From Lingula anatina (Eukaryota; Brachiopoda; Lingulata; Lingulida; Lingulidae), in assembly GCF_001039355.2 (NCBI RefSeq), contig NW_019775203.1, forward strand, positions 113,498 through 177,497: 64,000 nt of DNA, written 5' to 3'. A program made the translations under genes and the position numbers. Positions 42,600 to 55,800 of the stretch are shown here, one piece after another. Under the pieces are notes generated by a model. The model made no database searches and was not told the origin of the DNA. It saw only the letters and a list, made by a program, of their open reading frames with translations. Position 1 is the first letter of the stretch; every line of letters begins with the position of its first letter.

Positions 42600-44251
42600 C
42601 AACATTGGTCAAAAAGGTTGTCCCACCCCCATTTCCATGTACTTTTATTTACAAATGATCACCTTGCAGCTGTAAATTGTTAGAAATAGTGCTTTTTATT
42701 ACAGATACTGTGTCTAACATGATCAATGGTTAAAAAAGTACAAAATAATGGTGAAAATATACACATTTTATACCATTTAGTAAAATTTATAAGAGGTACC
42801 CCCTCAAATCCACTGTTTCACTGTGACTTCTACAGATGTAAAGAAATGTCTATAAAATTGAAAAGACACCATCAAATGTCACCAAATTCACACACAATTA
42901 GCATTAGGGTGTGCTCGTTAAAGATCATGTGCCTAACAGCGTGTGCGTCTACCGCATACTGTAATTATCTCCTGTAGACGGCGCGAAAAGCCTTCAACAT
43001 GGGTAACAATTCTGTTATGTGGGATATTGTCCCATTCATCCTAAAGAGCGTGGGGGAATTGGTCAAGATTATTTAGGAATTGGTTCCCCTTTACAATGCA
43101 CATTCCAATTCATGCCACCAATTCAGGTGCTTAGTAGGATTAATATCAAAGACGGTTGTCCCATCCTCAGAACCCTGTGTTTCTGCAACAAATCGTTTGC
43201 CAGACGAGAGCTGTGGGCAAGTGTGTTGTCACAATGAAGCCAGTAGCATCCCTGAAGTCATCTCTTGCAAATGGAGTGAGAATATTACATTAAAATGCCC
43301 CTGTTACGTTTTGTTCCAAAAGGAACAATGTACTAATACCATAGGCTTGGAATGTTCTCCAGATGCGGACTGATCTAACACCTCAGGCGATATTATCCTA
43401 CACACACCCTTCCAAGAGGCATTTTTTAACATGTCTATGGACCCTCTGTGACCATCGATGGGATACATGAAATAATTTGATTCTGCATCAAAATTGACTT
43501 CCTTCCAGTGATGGATGGCCAGATTCAGGTTCCTGTGGGATCACTGAACGTAGCATTCTCAGCTGATATCTCATTCCATATTCAAGAACTGACTTAAGGG
43601 TTAACTCTAAGCTTTATCATGACTGCACACTTGCTCACACCTCTCGCCTGGCAAGTGTTTGTTGAAGAAACGCAATGCTCTAAGGATGGAACCACCATTT
43701 TTGAGCCCTGATATTAAACTTACTAATCAACTGTGACATGAATTGGAGTGTGCAATGCAAAGGAGAACCAACCCCATAAAAACGTGGACTAACTCCCCCA
43801 ACTTGTTGAAGAAGAATGGGACAATATCCCACAAAACAGAATTGTTTCCCGTGTTGAAGGCTTGTCGCGCCGTCTACAGGAGATAATTGCAGTATGCGGT
43901 AGACGCACATGCTGTTAGGCACGTGACCTTTAACGAGCACACCCTAATGATAATTGTGTGTGAATTTGGTGACATTTGATGGCGTCTTTTCAATTTTATA
44001 GACATTTCTTTACATCTGTAGAAGTCACAGTGAATCAGTGGATTTGAGGGGGTGCCTCTTATAAATTTTACTAAATGGTATAAAATGTGTATATTTTCAC
44101 CACTATTTTGTATTTTTTAAACCATTAATCATGTTAGACACGGTATCTGTAATAAAAAGCACTATTTCTAACAATCTACAGCTGTGAGGTGATCATTTGT
44201 AAATAAAAGTACACGGAAATGGGGGTGGGACAACCTTTTTGACCAATGTTG
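42600..44251. mobile_element. Palindromic Tc1/mariner-derived element, 1.65 kb
   Basis: Flanked by TA on both sides; the termini are CAACATTGGTCAAAAAGGTT and its complement. The two halves are long inverted arms of about 800 bp each, diverged from one another. The right arm, read forward, retains transposase C-terminal signatures in broken frames: CTLAHTSRLASV (about 43624-43660), CAMQRRTNP, then EEWDNIPQNRI and RRLQEIIAV (about 43808-43890). The left arm carries the same region on the minus strand. No intact transposase remains. It is absent at the matching site in copy B (about 48246-48268). Confidence 0.88.
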
Positions 44252-45660
44252 TATGTATAATTGCTTTTATGTTTGTTGAATCTGCAGCTGGTATTCATTT
44301 AAAAGTATGCATTGGAAATAGATCTCACCTCTATATTCACAGTTACGTTTAGTCTGACACAATGTTGGATATTATTCATTGTCTCTTAGAACTGAAGATT
44401 ATCTATTGTATGGCATAATTTCAGTAGGATGAAGTTGCTTTTCAGTTTGATATCCTCCCAAATCTGGCTTCATAAATCTTCTCCAGTCCTTGGATAGTGA
44501 TAGTGGCAAGGAGATTAGACAAAAAATCTATATCCTATTTGACCCACAGGATAGATAGTAACATTTTCTGCAGAAAATGAAAAAACAGGTAGGCTAAAAT
44601 ATTGGAAAACACATCATTTTCCAGCTTAACATTGGTATCGTGTGAATTATGAAAACTTTTGACTTTTTGTTTGAAACCAAAATTGTACTGGCAGTGGTCC
44701 AGTATATGGGTTGGTTTGTCAGCAGATTTGATAAAATTTGGATTTTTTTATTTATACTATAGTACCTCTCTCTATGTATTACAAATAATTAAGTGGCTTG
44801 TTCACACTATATTGGCAATCATTCACAGATTTATAGAGTGCTCTGACCATTTTTTTAAAACAAAAGGTACTTGGTCTACCTCACACCTTAATTTGCGACA
44901 AAATAATGATCTGTAACACAGCTGTTGAACAGTTGCATCCTGAGTTTCTCTCAAAGGTAGGAAATAGCCAAAGGTATATTTACACGACAAGGAATTATAA
45001 ATACTGGGTACTTCGATCTTCACTTCAGAAGAAAGTGGTATTGCAAGGTTATTAAAATTAACCTACATTAATACAGTCCTGTGCTAACAAACACATTCAT
45101 TAGGCTTTTTTTTTGTTTAATTCAAAGTAAAAAAGGCAAAGTCAGGTACTAGTACTGGAAACCTAGAACATGCTCCCACAATTTACCAGCTGCTCCTTTT
45201 CCTTGTTTGTTTTTTCACCGTATTAATGTAGTTATGTACACTAAGTGGTTATTTCAGCATCTGAATGTGTTAGTTTACCGGGAAGCAAGAGGTAGGAAAT
45301 TGAATATCGTCTGTCTACTGACATTTTGTTATGTTTACCTTAAGTCTGAATTAAGGAAGGTGGAAATCACTTTAGTCGCATGTTATTATATGCTACTCTC
45401 TTTTAATGACTTGTTTATTTTTGTTTTGTTTTTTGCGTGTTTATTAAAAGGTATTTGGCTGCCAAAATGTCCTGAATGTGTACATACAATGTTTTTTATA
45501 ATTATAAAAAAGGACCATGTCTTTATTCAGGTGAGCATGTACAAATGTTATAGATTATTTTCCAACATAGTTACATGTATGACTCAATCAGAGAAAAGAC
45601 ATCAATGTGACTTCAATAAACCATTACTATTAGGCCAAGTTGCAATTGTTCTTTTGATAC

Positions 45661-45663
<3 letters not shown>

Positions 45664-45731
<68 letters not shown>
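45664..45731. repeat. (TA)n microsatellite (copy A allele)
   Basis: About 34 TA units between GATACTTCA and AAATTCTTACC. The matching place in copy B holds CA repeats instead (49666-49709). Confidence 0.95.
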
Positions 45732-45735
<4 letters not shown>

Positions 45736-46033
45736 CTTACCATGATGGACATACTGGTAGGTGATGAAGGATAAGAATAAAGTTAAGACACATTTGTTAT
45801 GAACAAATTTGGGTTCAAGTATGAGTATGAAAATCTGTGTACTAGTACATCAGTATATGATATTAGGTTCAATGCCAATAATTTAAAGGTTTCTTTGTAT
45901 CTTGAATTTTGTTGCAAAATACCTTTATCTCAAGAATAAGGTGGATACATCTGAATCTGCATGTGCTTATCTCAATAGTTAGATTAAATGGGGTTCAAGT
46001 GTTCAAAAGTCTGAGGGTTCATTGATTTGAAAA

Positions 46034-46050
46034 CAGNTTGGGAAGGCCTG
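46034..46050. other. Assembly join containing a single N
   Basis: CAG, N (46037), then TTGGGAAGGCCTG separates the two copies. Neither side matches the other copy here. The single N marks an unresolved join rather than real sequence. Confidence 0.85.
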
Positions 46051-46261
46051 TATATGCTTCAGTGTGTTCATCCTTCTGTTTGAAGCACCAGCACCAACTA
46101 GGATAAGTGAGTTACAACTTCTCTTTGTCCACTGTATGTAACATAAAAAAGCATATTATATTTTGGCTGCGCATCACTGTAATTATGCTCTAGCTTGTAT
46201 GTCGCATACAGTGGACATGCCTTGTGTTGTGATTAGTACATACTGCAGTAGTCACGTAATA

Positions 46262-46428
46262 CAGGGGTGGATTTATGTTGTCTTCTGGGTCTTCCAGAAG
46301 ACAGTCAGATTTTCAAGTTTGCATTGACGGGTATCTAAAGTTTTCTGTCGGAAGACGGTCAAAATGGAGGATGGATCAACAAAGATAATTTGGAAGACTG
46401 TCAGAAAATATCTCTGGATGTGCCCTTG
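46262..46428. mobile_element. hAT-like MITE, 167 bp (copy B)
   Basis: Same element and same position within the duplicated segment as 40608-40774, with a few substitutions (terminus CAGGGGTGGATTTA). TAATA again flanks it. Confidence 0.6.
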
Positions 46429-49400
46429 TAATAGAGGGAAGACTGACTTAGACTCCATTCCCATAGACACCATCAGTCTGTGTAGATCAATCCAACTCTG
46501 TGGATACTCCTGTTGATTGCAATCAGCTTAACTGAATGACATGCATCTTCTTGTTTCCAACATACTTGTATAATCACCAGCTTTTCTGTATTCTACCCAA
46601 ATGCAGGAAGAGGCGTGTCCTTCAGTTAAGCTGATCACACTAAGCGAGAGTCCCTGCAGAGTTGGGTCGATCTATGTAGACTAATGGTTTATATGGAAAT
46701 GGGGCCTTAATTGCATTCAGTTTGCAAAACGCTGCTCCAAAGCAACTGACGGATTTGGTGTCATTCTAAGAAAAGGTTTTTTTTCTAAGTTACATGTCTG
46801 ATTGAAATCTCTCCTCTTTTCCACAAAAAAAAGAAAGAAAAATATATCAGTGTACTGTTACATGCTCAATTTCCATGCAGAGCATAGCTCATTTACGATA
46901 CACTTGTCTATGGTGAATTGATGATCAAAAAGTTAATGCTGTCTGTGCTGTTTGAGAAGTGAACATATAGTCAGTATAAATGTGATCACGGAATCTGGTG
47001 ATTCAGTGAGCAGTTTTCTGACTGTGGCATGAAAGTCCTTAATCCAGTGAAGATATAACTGAAAAACATGTAACAAAGAAGACAATCTGCCAAAAACAGC
47101 ATGTTGCTTTCGGTCATTAAACATAAATAGATGTAGCTTTAGGTCGATAACAAGATACTTGAAGGACATGATTACATGTGTGAAGTTAATTTCCAGTGCT
47201 TGTCTTATTTATTTAGTTTTTATTGTCAACAATGTAGTTCCCCAAATTGATCAATTATGTTAATAAATTAGTCTAAATGAGTATAAAGAGTTGCTTTCGT
47301 TGGAAAGATTTAGCACAAGCACTTATCATGTTTTCAACCTCAAATTGGAAGGTAAATTGACTTTACTGCACTACTACATGATCATATACATGTATATAAG
47401 TATCAACCAGCAAGCCCTTCCTTAATTTCTATTCCAGCATTTACATGTTACAGTAAATAACAAAAAAGGGATACTGGCAACAGAGGTGTATCCAACTACA
47501 ATGTACAGGTACCACGTGCATATTATTTAGCATATTTTATAATGTTCAATTTGTTTACACAGGCAAAAAGAAAACTAGTTCTGCAGATGTGCTACAGTTC
47601 ACTCAATTAAGGTACTAATAGTCACAATTACACAAAGTGTACCGATTGGCTGGTAACAACACTGTACCTGTAATAGTAACTTATTAACATGGTACCACTG
47701 AGAACACTTCAAATTCCATTTAAATTTATCATTTTATGGCTAAGTGCACCTTAAGGTTCTGTAAATATACGGGTATGAATTTAAAATGATTGATTAGAGC
47801 AAAAAGTGGGAATACTTGTATCCTGAAATAGAATATATAAGATTGGTAATTATCTTCTCCATATCAAACCAGATTGCAAACTTTGCAGGTTGATAATCAC
47901 CTGTCTACACTCTCTGGATTCACCTCAGAAATATTTTCAGTAATAAAGTCACTAGTGTGCCAATTTTCTATCACATTTTATTAGCAGTATATTCTACAGA
48001 GCGCAGGTAAGATTTCGAATTTTATACAATACCGATAGTTAATCTTTTGAGGACAATATTTTCAAACTGTGAAAAAATGTTTTATTTTTTCAAAATACAC
48101 TTGGAACTAGAAACCTTTTTTAAAACCCCATTCTCTTTTTCTTTACATAATATTTCATTTTGAAGTGAAAGTTCAAGTGGAAAAGGCAATTTTTATCATT
48201 CATTAGTCGAAGTTTGAGTTCAGTCAAGCCCAGCTAGTTTATTTAGCACATATACATACATGTATAATTGCTTTTATGTTTGTTGAATCTGCAGCTGGTA
48301 TTCATTTAAAAGTATGCATTGGAAATAGATCTCACTTCTATATTCACAGTTACGTTTAGTCTGACACAATGTTGGATATTATTCATTGTCTCTTAGAACT
48401 GAAGATTATCTATTGTATGGCATAATTTCAGTAGGATGAAGTTGCTTTTCAGTTTGATATCCTCCCAAATCTGGCTTCATAAATCTTCTCCAGTCCTTGG
48501 ATAGTGATAGTGGGAAGGAGATTAGACAAAAAATCTATATCCTATTTGGCCCACAGGATAGATAGTAACATTTTCTGCAGAAAATGAAAAAACAGGTAGG
48601 CTAAAATATTGGAAAACGCATCATTTTCCAGCTTAACATTGGTATCGTGTGAATTATGAAAACTTTTGACTTTTTGTTTGAAACCAAAATTGTACTGGCA
48701 GTGGTCCAGTATATGGGATGGTTTGTCAGCAGATTTTATAAAATTTGGATTTTTTTATTTATACTAGTACCTCTCTCTATGTATTACAAATAAGTGGCTT
48801 GTTCACACTAAATTGGCAATCATTCACAGATCTAGAGTGCTCTGACCATTTTTTTAAAACAAAAGGTACTTGGTCTACCTCACACCTTAATTTGCGACAA
48901 AATAATGATCTGTAACACAGCTGTTGAACAGTTGCATCCTGAGTTTCTCTCAAAGGTAGGAAATAGCCAAAGGTATATTTACACGACAAGGAATTATAAA
49001 TACTGGGTACTTCAATCTTCACTTCAGAAGAAAGTGGTATTGCAAGGTTATTAAAATTAACCTACATTAATACAGTCCTGTGCTAACAAACACGTTCATT
49101 AGGCTTTTTTTTGTTTAATTCAAAGTAAAAAAGGCAAAGTCAGGTACTAGTACTGGAAACGTAGAACATGCCCCCATAATTTACCAGCTGCTCCTTTTCC
49201 TTGTTTGTTTTTTCACCGTATTAATGTAGTTATGTACACTAAGTGGTTATTTCAGCATCTGAATGTGTTAGTTTACCGGGGAGCAAGAGGTAGGAAATTG
49301 AATATCGTCTGTCTACTGACATTTTGTTATGTTTACCTTAAGTCTGAATTAAGGAAGGTGGAAATCACTTTAGTCGCATGTTATTATATGGTACTCTCTT

Positions 49401-49664
49401 TTAATGACTTGTTTATTTTTGTTTTGTTTTTTGCGTGTTTATTTAAAGGTATTTGGCTGCCAAAATGTCCTGAATGTGTACACACAATGTTTTTTATAAT
49501 TATAAAAAAGGACCATGCCTTTATTCAGGTGAGCACGTACAAATGTTATAGATTACTTTCCAACATAGTTACATGTACATGTATGACTCAATCAGAGAAA
49601 AGACATCAATGTGACTTCAATAAACCATTACTATTAGGCCAAGTTGCAATTGTTCTTTTGATAC

Positions 49665-49665
<1 letters not shown>

Positions 49666-49713
<48 letters not shown>
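49666..49713. repeat. (CA)n microsatellite (copy B allele)
   Basis: About 21 CA units followed by TATATA, at the place where copy A has TA repeats. Confidence 0.95.
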
Positions 49714-49714
<1 letters not shown>

Positions 49715-51924
49715 ATTCTTACCATGATGGACATGCTGGTAGGTGATGAAGGACAAGAATAAAGTTAAGACACATTTGTTATGAACAAATTTGGGTTCAA
49801 GTATGAGTATGCATGCAAATCTGTGTACTAGTACATCAGTATATGATATTAGGTTCAATGCCAATAATTTAAAGGTTTCTTTGTATCTTGAATTTTGTTG
49901 CAAAATACCTTTATCTCACGAATAAGGTGGATACATCTGAATCTGCATGTGCTTATCTCAATAGTTAGATTAAATGGGGTTCAAGTGTTCAAAAGTCTGA
50001 GGGTTCATTGATTTGAAAATGGTTGAAAATGGAAGGAAATTGGTTTACAGGTTCATTGGTCTGAATCAGAACCATCAATTCAGTGCTTGAAAATTTACTT
50101 TATGACACATATATGTAGTAACACATGTACTGCATGGTGCAACCTGTAACAACATTGAGCCATTCATTTGTGCTCTCATTTTTGAGAACATTTATCATGT
50201 AGTTTTTGGACCCAAAAATCTTTGAACAAGCATAAAAATATTTGGACCAATGAATCTTCAGACCAATGAGCCATCGGACTATTGGACCTTTTGTACATGT
50301 AATAAACCCCCTGAGTCTGAAATCCTTTTCCAGACCAGACATGGTTTATTAGTACTCTCCCTTTGGTTAACATCTGATGTACAGTGTATGCACAAGGAAC
50401 CGTTCTTAAAAGGTCCATAGTCAGCCACCTCGTGTTTACTTGAAGCAACTAGAAAGCTGACAGATAAGCTACACGTAGGTGGAATTCATTTATTTTTATT
50501 CTGTAGCCATGTTATAAGCTTCAAAGTGGGCACCAGGGAGAGATTGTACCAAGTATAAAAGGTATTTTTATGGATACACATAAATTTGATGGATCATAGC
50601 TTTATCATAAACCACCCAGTTGTTTTTCCTTAAATGCACTCTGTGTACACAGAATACTGTGGTGCAATCTCATTGATGTATCTAATTACCTGCATTAGAT
50701 AGGAAACTATAGATAAAGGACTGACTGCATTTAATCAGATTGCCTATTTTGGTAGTAAGGCAGAGATTCATCTTTGCATAAAAGAAAGCCATATCTAAAT
50801 GTCTAGATTAGTGAGATTCATCATCTTAAAAAATACAAGCATACAGGAGTAATGGGATTAAAATAATGAAAATTAACCATACAGCGCGCTTAAAGGGTGT
50901 CAACTAATGGGGAGGGGGCTTATCATTATAAAAAAGACAAATAAGGAAGAGTGAAACAGCCAGCTGTCCTGTTGGGGTATATGAACTACATGTAAAACAT
51001 TTTAATATGTTGTACATGTAGGGTATGTCTTACACATGTGACCATACCCACTCTCATTTCACACAGAAAAAATGTACAACTCTGTATTACTAAAGAGAGA
51101 ATTTTTCTTAGGTTATATCAACATTTGCAATACTAATTAACAATGATTACGTTAGGAAGTCTGTTATTTCATGGAAAATTACTCAATCCTTTATGTAAAG
51201 AGTGTAAATGTTCTAAAAATAGAGATGATTTTATGTTTGAAAACTATAAGTGTGATAAAGTGTCTGAGTTATGATCAATATTTCCCAGGGTTTAATTGAG
51301 AAACATTTCCATTTGTAAAATGCTACTTTATGTCACTTGAATAAGCCCTAGATAAACAAGAACTTCAGTTTTGTAAGACGAGGGATTTATTTATTAAAAT
51401 TTGTTTTTTTTTCTTTCGGATTTATTTCCATGTTTCAGACATAAAATACCAGAGGTTAAAAATTGTGATATGCAACTCAATTAAGCATCTACTCAATTTG
51501 ATTAAGATCAAAAATTGTTCTCTGAGGCTTGATAACTACAACAGCATCCCTAGTTAATATTTGATGAACAATTAAGGGAATGATAGATCGATAAGGCTCA
51601 TGTATAAAATCTCTCTCAAAAATTTATGCTCAACCTGGAACTACAGAGTTGGTGATGATAGTGCAGATAATCTCAGTCTTCCTTCTTTGTATGAAACAAT
51701 TGGCATTAGATTTGTATGGTGTAAGAACATGTATTAAATCTTTGACATTTATCAGGTTGGTGAATATCTAAATGCAAATAATTTGAGAATATGAAGAAAA
51801 AACGACTAACTAAACATCTGATGAGTGGAAAGTTCTTTTTTTCATAATATGTCTTTAGAAAGGACGGACATATATCATCCTAAATATATTATTAAAATTT
51901 GAAAATTCTACCAAAATTTTGTAT

Positions 51925-51926
<2 letters not shown>

Positions 51927-51957
<31 letters not shown>
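51927..51957. repeat. Poly-T tract
   Basis: A run of about 31 T residues in non-coding DNA, with no recognisable retroelement body attached. Confidence 0.8.
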
Positions 51958-51958
<1 letters not shown>

Positions 51959-52544
51959 ATAGGTGGACAGCCTTTCAATACATATATATATACATTTGTA
52001 CATGGTACACCCATTTCATTCTTTTATGCAAGAGATGTTAAGAACCATATGCATTTTCCAATTTAAAAATGAACCTGAGCACTGTAAGAATTTTTGGTCC
52101 TAATATTTTGTCACAATTTGATTTAAAGAAGTATAGAGTTTTCTTTTTAATATATTATCATCTTAGAAAACATACTGGTATTTTGTAAGTTGGGGAAGAT
52201 ACTCCAGAGACCTTAGATAAATTTGAAACAATAACATTAAAGGCAAAATTAGGATTCTGTAAATATTAACTATATAGGTACTGCTCTTGTGTTCATCAAG
52301 ACTGATGATGTGTGGGATTAAGGGGTTTGTCAGTTGAGCCACTACTCTTCCATTTTCCTAGCTGTTGATCCTCGTGGATCACAGAGCTGCCAACGAAAAT
52401 GAGGCAGTGTTACATTACACTTTCATTATATTATCAACAATCATTCTTACTAAAAATCCACATCTGCTCTTCTCAAAAGTGAACATTTCTACCCAAACTG
52501 CATAATTTCAACAGCTTGACTTGATGCTGTTCAATGTACAAGAA

Positions 52545-52868
52545 CAGTGGTGGATTTAGAGGGGGGGTTCAGGGGGGTCCTGACCCCCCCCTCCAGTTTC
52601 TGAAAAATATATCACACCAATGTCCCTCTCTTAGAATTTTGACTAGCTAAATCATAGTTCTAAACCATACCAAAGGGCACTGTTGCTCTCCAAAACACCA
52701 AAAAAATTTTGGGGCCCTTGAGCAGGCCCCAAACCCCACACCAAGGGGGTGATAGTTGGCTTCGTATCTGAGGCCTGTTAAATGGCATTGTCCTAGAAAA
52801 TCGTGGTGGTTGGATCTTAGTTACAATCCCCCCCTCCCCCCCTTCAAATAATCCTGGAATGGCCCCTG
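52545..52868. mobile_element. hAT-like MITE with G/C homopolymers (member 1)
   Basis: Starts CAGTGGTGGATTTAGAGGGG and ends CCTGGAATGGCCCCTG, giving imperfect inverted termini. CAAGAA flanks both ends (52539-52544 and 52869-52874). The interior has runs of G and C and the phrase TTTCTGAAAAATA, shared with the member at 61923-62209. No coding frame. Confidence 0.7.
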
Positions 52869-55800
52869 CAAGAATATACTACAGTACACTTCATCTTGAT
52901 CAGCAGACTGCACTCACTATTAGATCTCTGTCTAGTAGTAAGTGTCTCACCTCATTTACATTGGTGACAGATCTCAGATTAAAGGTATCTGATCTGGGAT
53001 CTTCCTGCCAAATCAAATTTACAGCATGTACCCAGTACCTTTAAATAAAGCAATTAAATTTCTGTGAAATGAAAGTGAAATGCAATTGGCCAAAAGCCAC
53101 TTACTAGACCACATGCTATATGTTCTCTAAACTATATGATGCAGTCAACTGACATGCTCTTTTGACAAACGTTACATCATATGACTCTTGAAAGTTTAAA
53201 GTAGAACAAATCAATATAGCAGACATGTAGCCAGGAGGGGTTCAAGATGTTTGAATGAACCGTCCTTTTTGCTGGAAAAAGGTCCACTCTGGATAAAAAT
53301 TGATTAAGGTACATGTAGATTTCATGGTCAAAGGTCCATTTTTTCATAAAAAGAACCCCTTCCTTTGAATTTGCTGGCTGTAAAGTGATGTTAGTCTGCT
53401 TTATTGTGCAAAAAAATTGAAGAAAGATAGTATAAATAAATGATTTGTAGTTTCTTTTGTTCTCTGGGGATCAGGCCTAGTGAAGTAACAGACAGGTCAC
53501 CTTACTAATCTTTATCTCCCCCAACCTCTAAGATATCAAAGTTACATGTAAGACCATGGCATCCTTGATGTAGAATGTATTCATCATCTGCGATCTATTA
53601 ATATGCCCAAGTGGATATCTGACTTCTGGGACATCTGATCACGTTTGTCTATTAGAATGGAAAATTAAATTGCATTATTTGATAATTAAAGTAGATAGAG
53701 TGTGAGAATGATAAAATACAGTGTACACTAAGTATTTTGCATTGCTCTAACATGGGAGATGCACGCTAGTGTTTGTAGATATTGTAGAAATAAAAATCTG
53801 TTGTTTAGTCATGCATTTGGTGGTAAATTCAATAATTCTTGGGATGGAGGAGATGTAAGAGTTGTGTTCCTTGTGCATGTCGGGGCTGTACGACTTTTGT
53901 GGTATCTTGAAAGTTAAATGTAGTGCCAGAAGCTGAGATCAGAAAGCTAAAAGGTGGGTGATTAAAGTATAGTATGTTTATGATTTGATTCAGTGAAGTA
54001 TTCCAATGGCTTCATGTTCATTCATCGCATATTTTTTCAGTAGTGATACTAGTGTTTTCCTTTCTTTTTTGTTTATTTTATGGCCTATGTATTGAAATGT
54101 CTAATTATACTTGAGGCAAAGTTATGATGGAGTTTTCACTTTCAGTGTCAGTAACTTTGCCAAAAAAGTAATAGAGAGTTCAATTAACAATAAGATACCT
54201 TATTGTGGGTCATATATATTTTAACAAGCATTGCAATTATTGTGCTGATCAAAATAAAAAGGACAGTAAATGAAGACATAGGGAGTAATTATTGTCTATC
54301 TACAATCTACAATGGTTTAAAGACATGATCAGTGGAAATCTGTTGAAATGGGTTGTTTGGGCACAACTGCAAATTTAGTGGTAGACAACTTGTTCTCTTT
54401 TAATTCTCACAATCTCTAAGGCATTTTCAGAAAAAAAAACATTTATGTTATTCTTATGTTATGTTACCTAGTTACCCATGATAGTGTTAAAGTGTGCCAC
54501 TTTTGTTTTTGAGTTGATTGACAGGTTATCTATACATACACTTATTTGAACAACACCCATGGCCAAGGAGGTGCTAGGATGTGTTGGGGATATGCTGACA
54601 TCAACAACTTAGCAGGAAGTTGGTCATAGTTATCAATCTATATGCCCACCCATACCAACAGGCTATGGTAACAAAGGTGCAGAGCACCTGTACAATGTAC
54701 CAATATGTGAAAAAAAAAAGCAAAACACTTTTTCTGATTAGAATTAAAAATTCAGTTTGTAATGTAAGGATGTCCTTTTATTCAATTATAGATTCATGTA
54801 TATATCTGATTTTTTGATGAAGCACATTAAAACCCTGAACAAGTGTTTTTAAGCTTATATTTTCCCTACATAGAAAATCCATCTCAAATAAATTGATTTG
54901 TTGATATTTTATTTTGTACATGATACACTTGTACATGTTAAGTAATGTAATAGTAATTTGTATTATTTTGTGCGTGATTTGCACAAAATTATGATGAAAA
55001 TAAGATATTGGATTAATCACTGAAATAAATGTCCTTTCATTAAATGTAATAAGATATTTTCATGGACATTGCATTTGATACTTATTTGCTAAAAAAGGAC
55101 ATTTATAGATATTGAGGCTGTCACACCATATTCAACATCAAATGAACAGTTGGTTTGTTCTCAGACTATCAACTCCAGGTTCAACAACCCACTTGAATGT
55201 GGAAGCAAAAATCTTGTGGAAATTTGATAACATAGGTCAATGAAATGTATTTGCCAATCCATTAGACCAAGTTTAAAAAAAACTAAGAAATAAATTCAGA
55301 TTTGATGCATTTTTCTTTAAAAAATTTATACCAACGTTCAAAAACTCCTGGCTGATAGAAAAAAAAAATACTTGTCCCACTGACTTCCATATTAATGAGT
55401 TAGGTACAGACTAAAATAAAAGCTGCTTGCTTTAGAAAAAATCAATTTAGATATGTTTTCTGCTTAAGTAAACAAAATAAAGAACCTACTTGTTCCAAGA
55501 AAAGTTAATGTTGCAATTACTTTTCATTGTTCATAGTGATTGCATTTTTGGAATGAGAAGAACATAAATCCTATTACTTGCACATGATTATAATTGCATT
55601 AAGAGTCTGTTGGAACCTCTGAATGGCACACACAGTACCTTGTATATTTTATGAAATGTGCATGTTAGCAATAAATGTTATATTGATTTTGTATAGAGCT
55701 CTGTGTTGCTGATTACATTAATTTTATAGGCTTGGCTGTTATAAGAGACAGCCCAGAGACAAACTATAGGATTTTCCCTATACATCAAAGATTTTTGAAG

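Larger units (their letters stand above)
40397..46033. repeat. Copy A of second ~4-kb direct duplication
   Basis: Matches 46051-50019 throughout, with scattered substitutions, except for the insertion at 42600-44251 and a different microsatellite near its end. It stops matching at 46033, three bases before an N at 46037. No gene recognised: the longest shared open frame (45207-45731 here) runs into the TA microsatellite and has no domain. Confidence 0.93.
46051..50019. repeat. Copy B of second ~4-kb direct duplication
   Basis: Matches 40397-46033 without the Tc1/mariner insertion. It starts after the join and leads into unique sequence after 50019. The element at 46262-46428 is shared with copy A. 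Confidence 0.93.

Noticed and set aside
45207-45731. 174-codon open frame, repeated at 49205-49762 in the second copy
   Set aside because: It runs into the TA (or CA) microsatellite, has no domain, and its presence in both copies is expected if they are alleles. Composition looks random.
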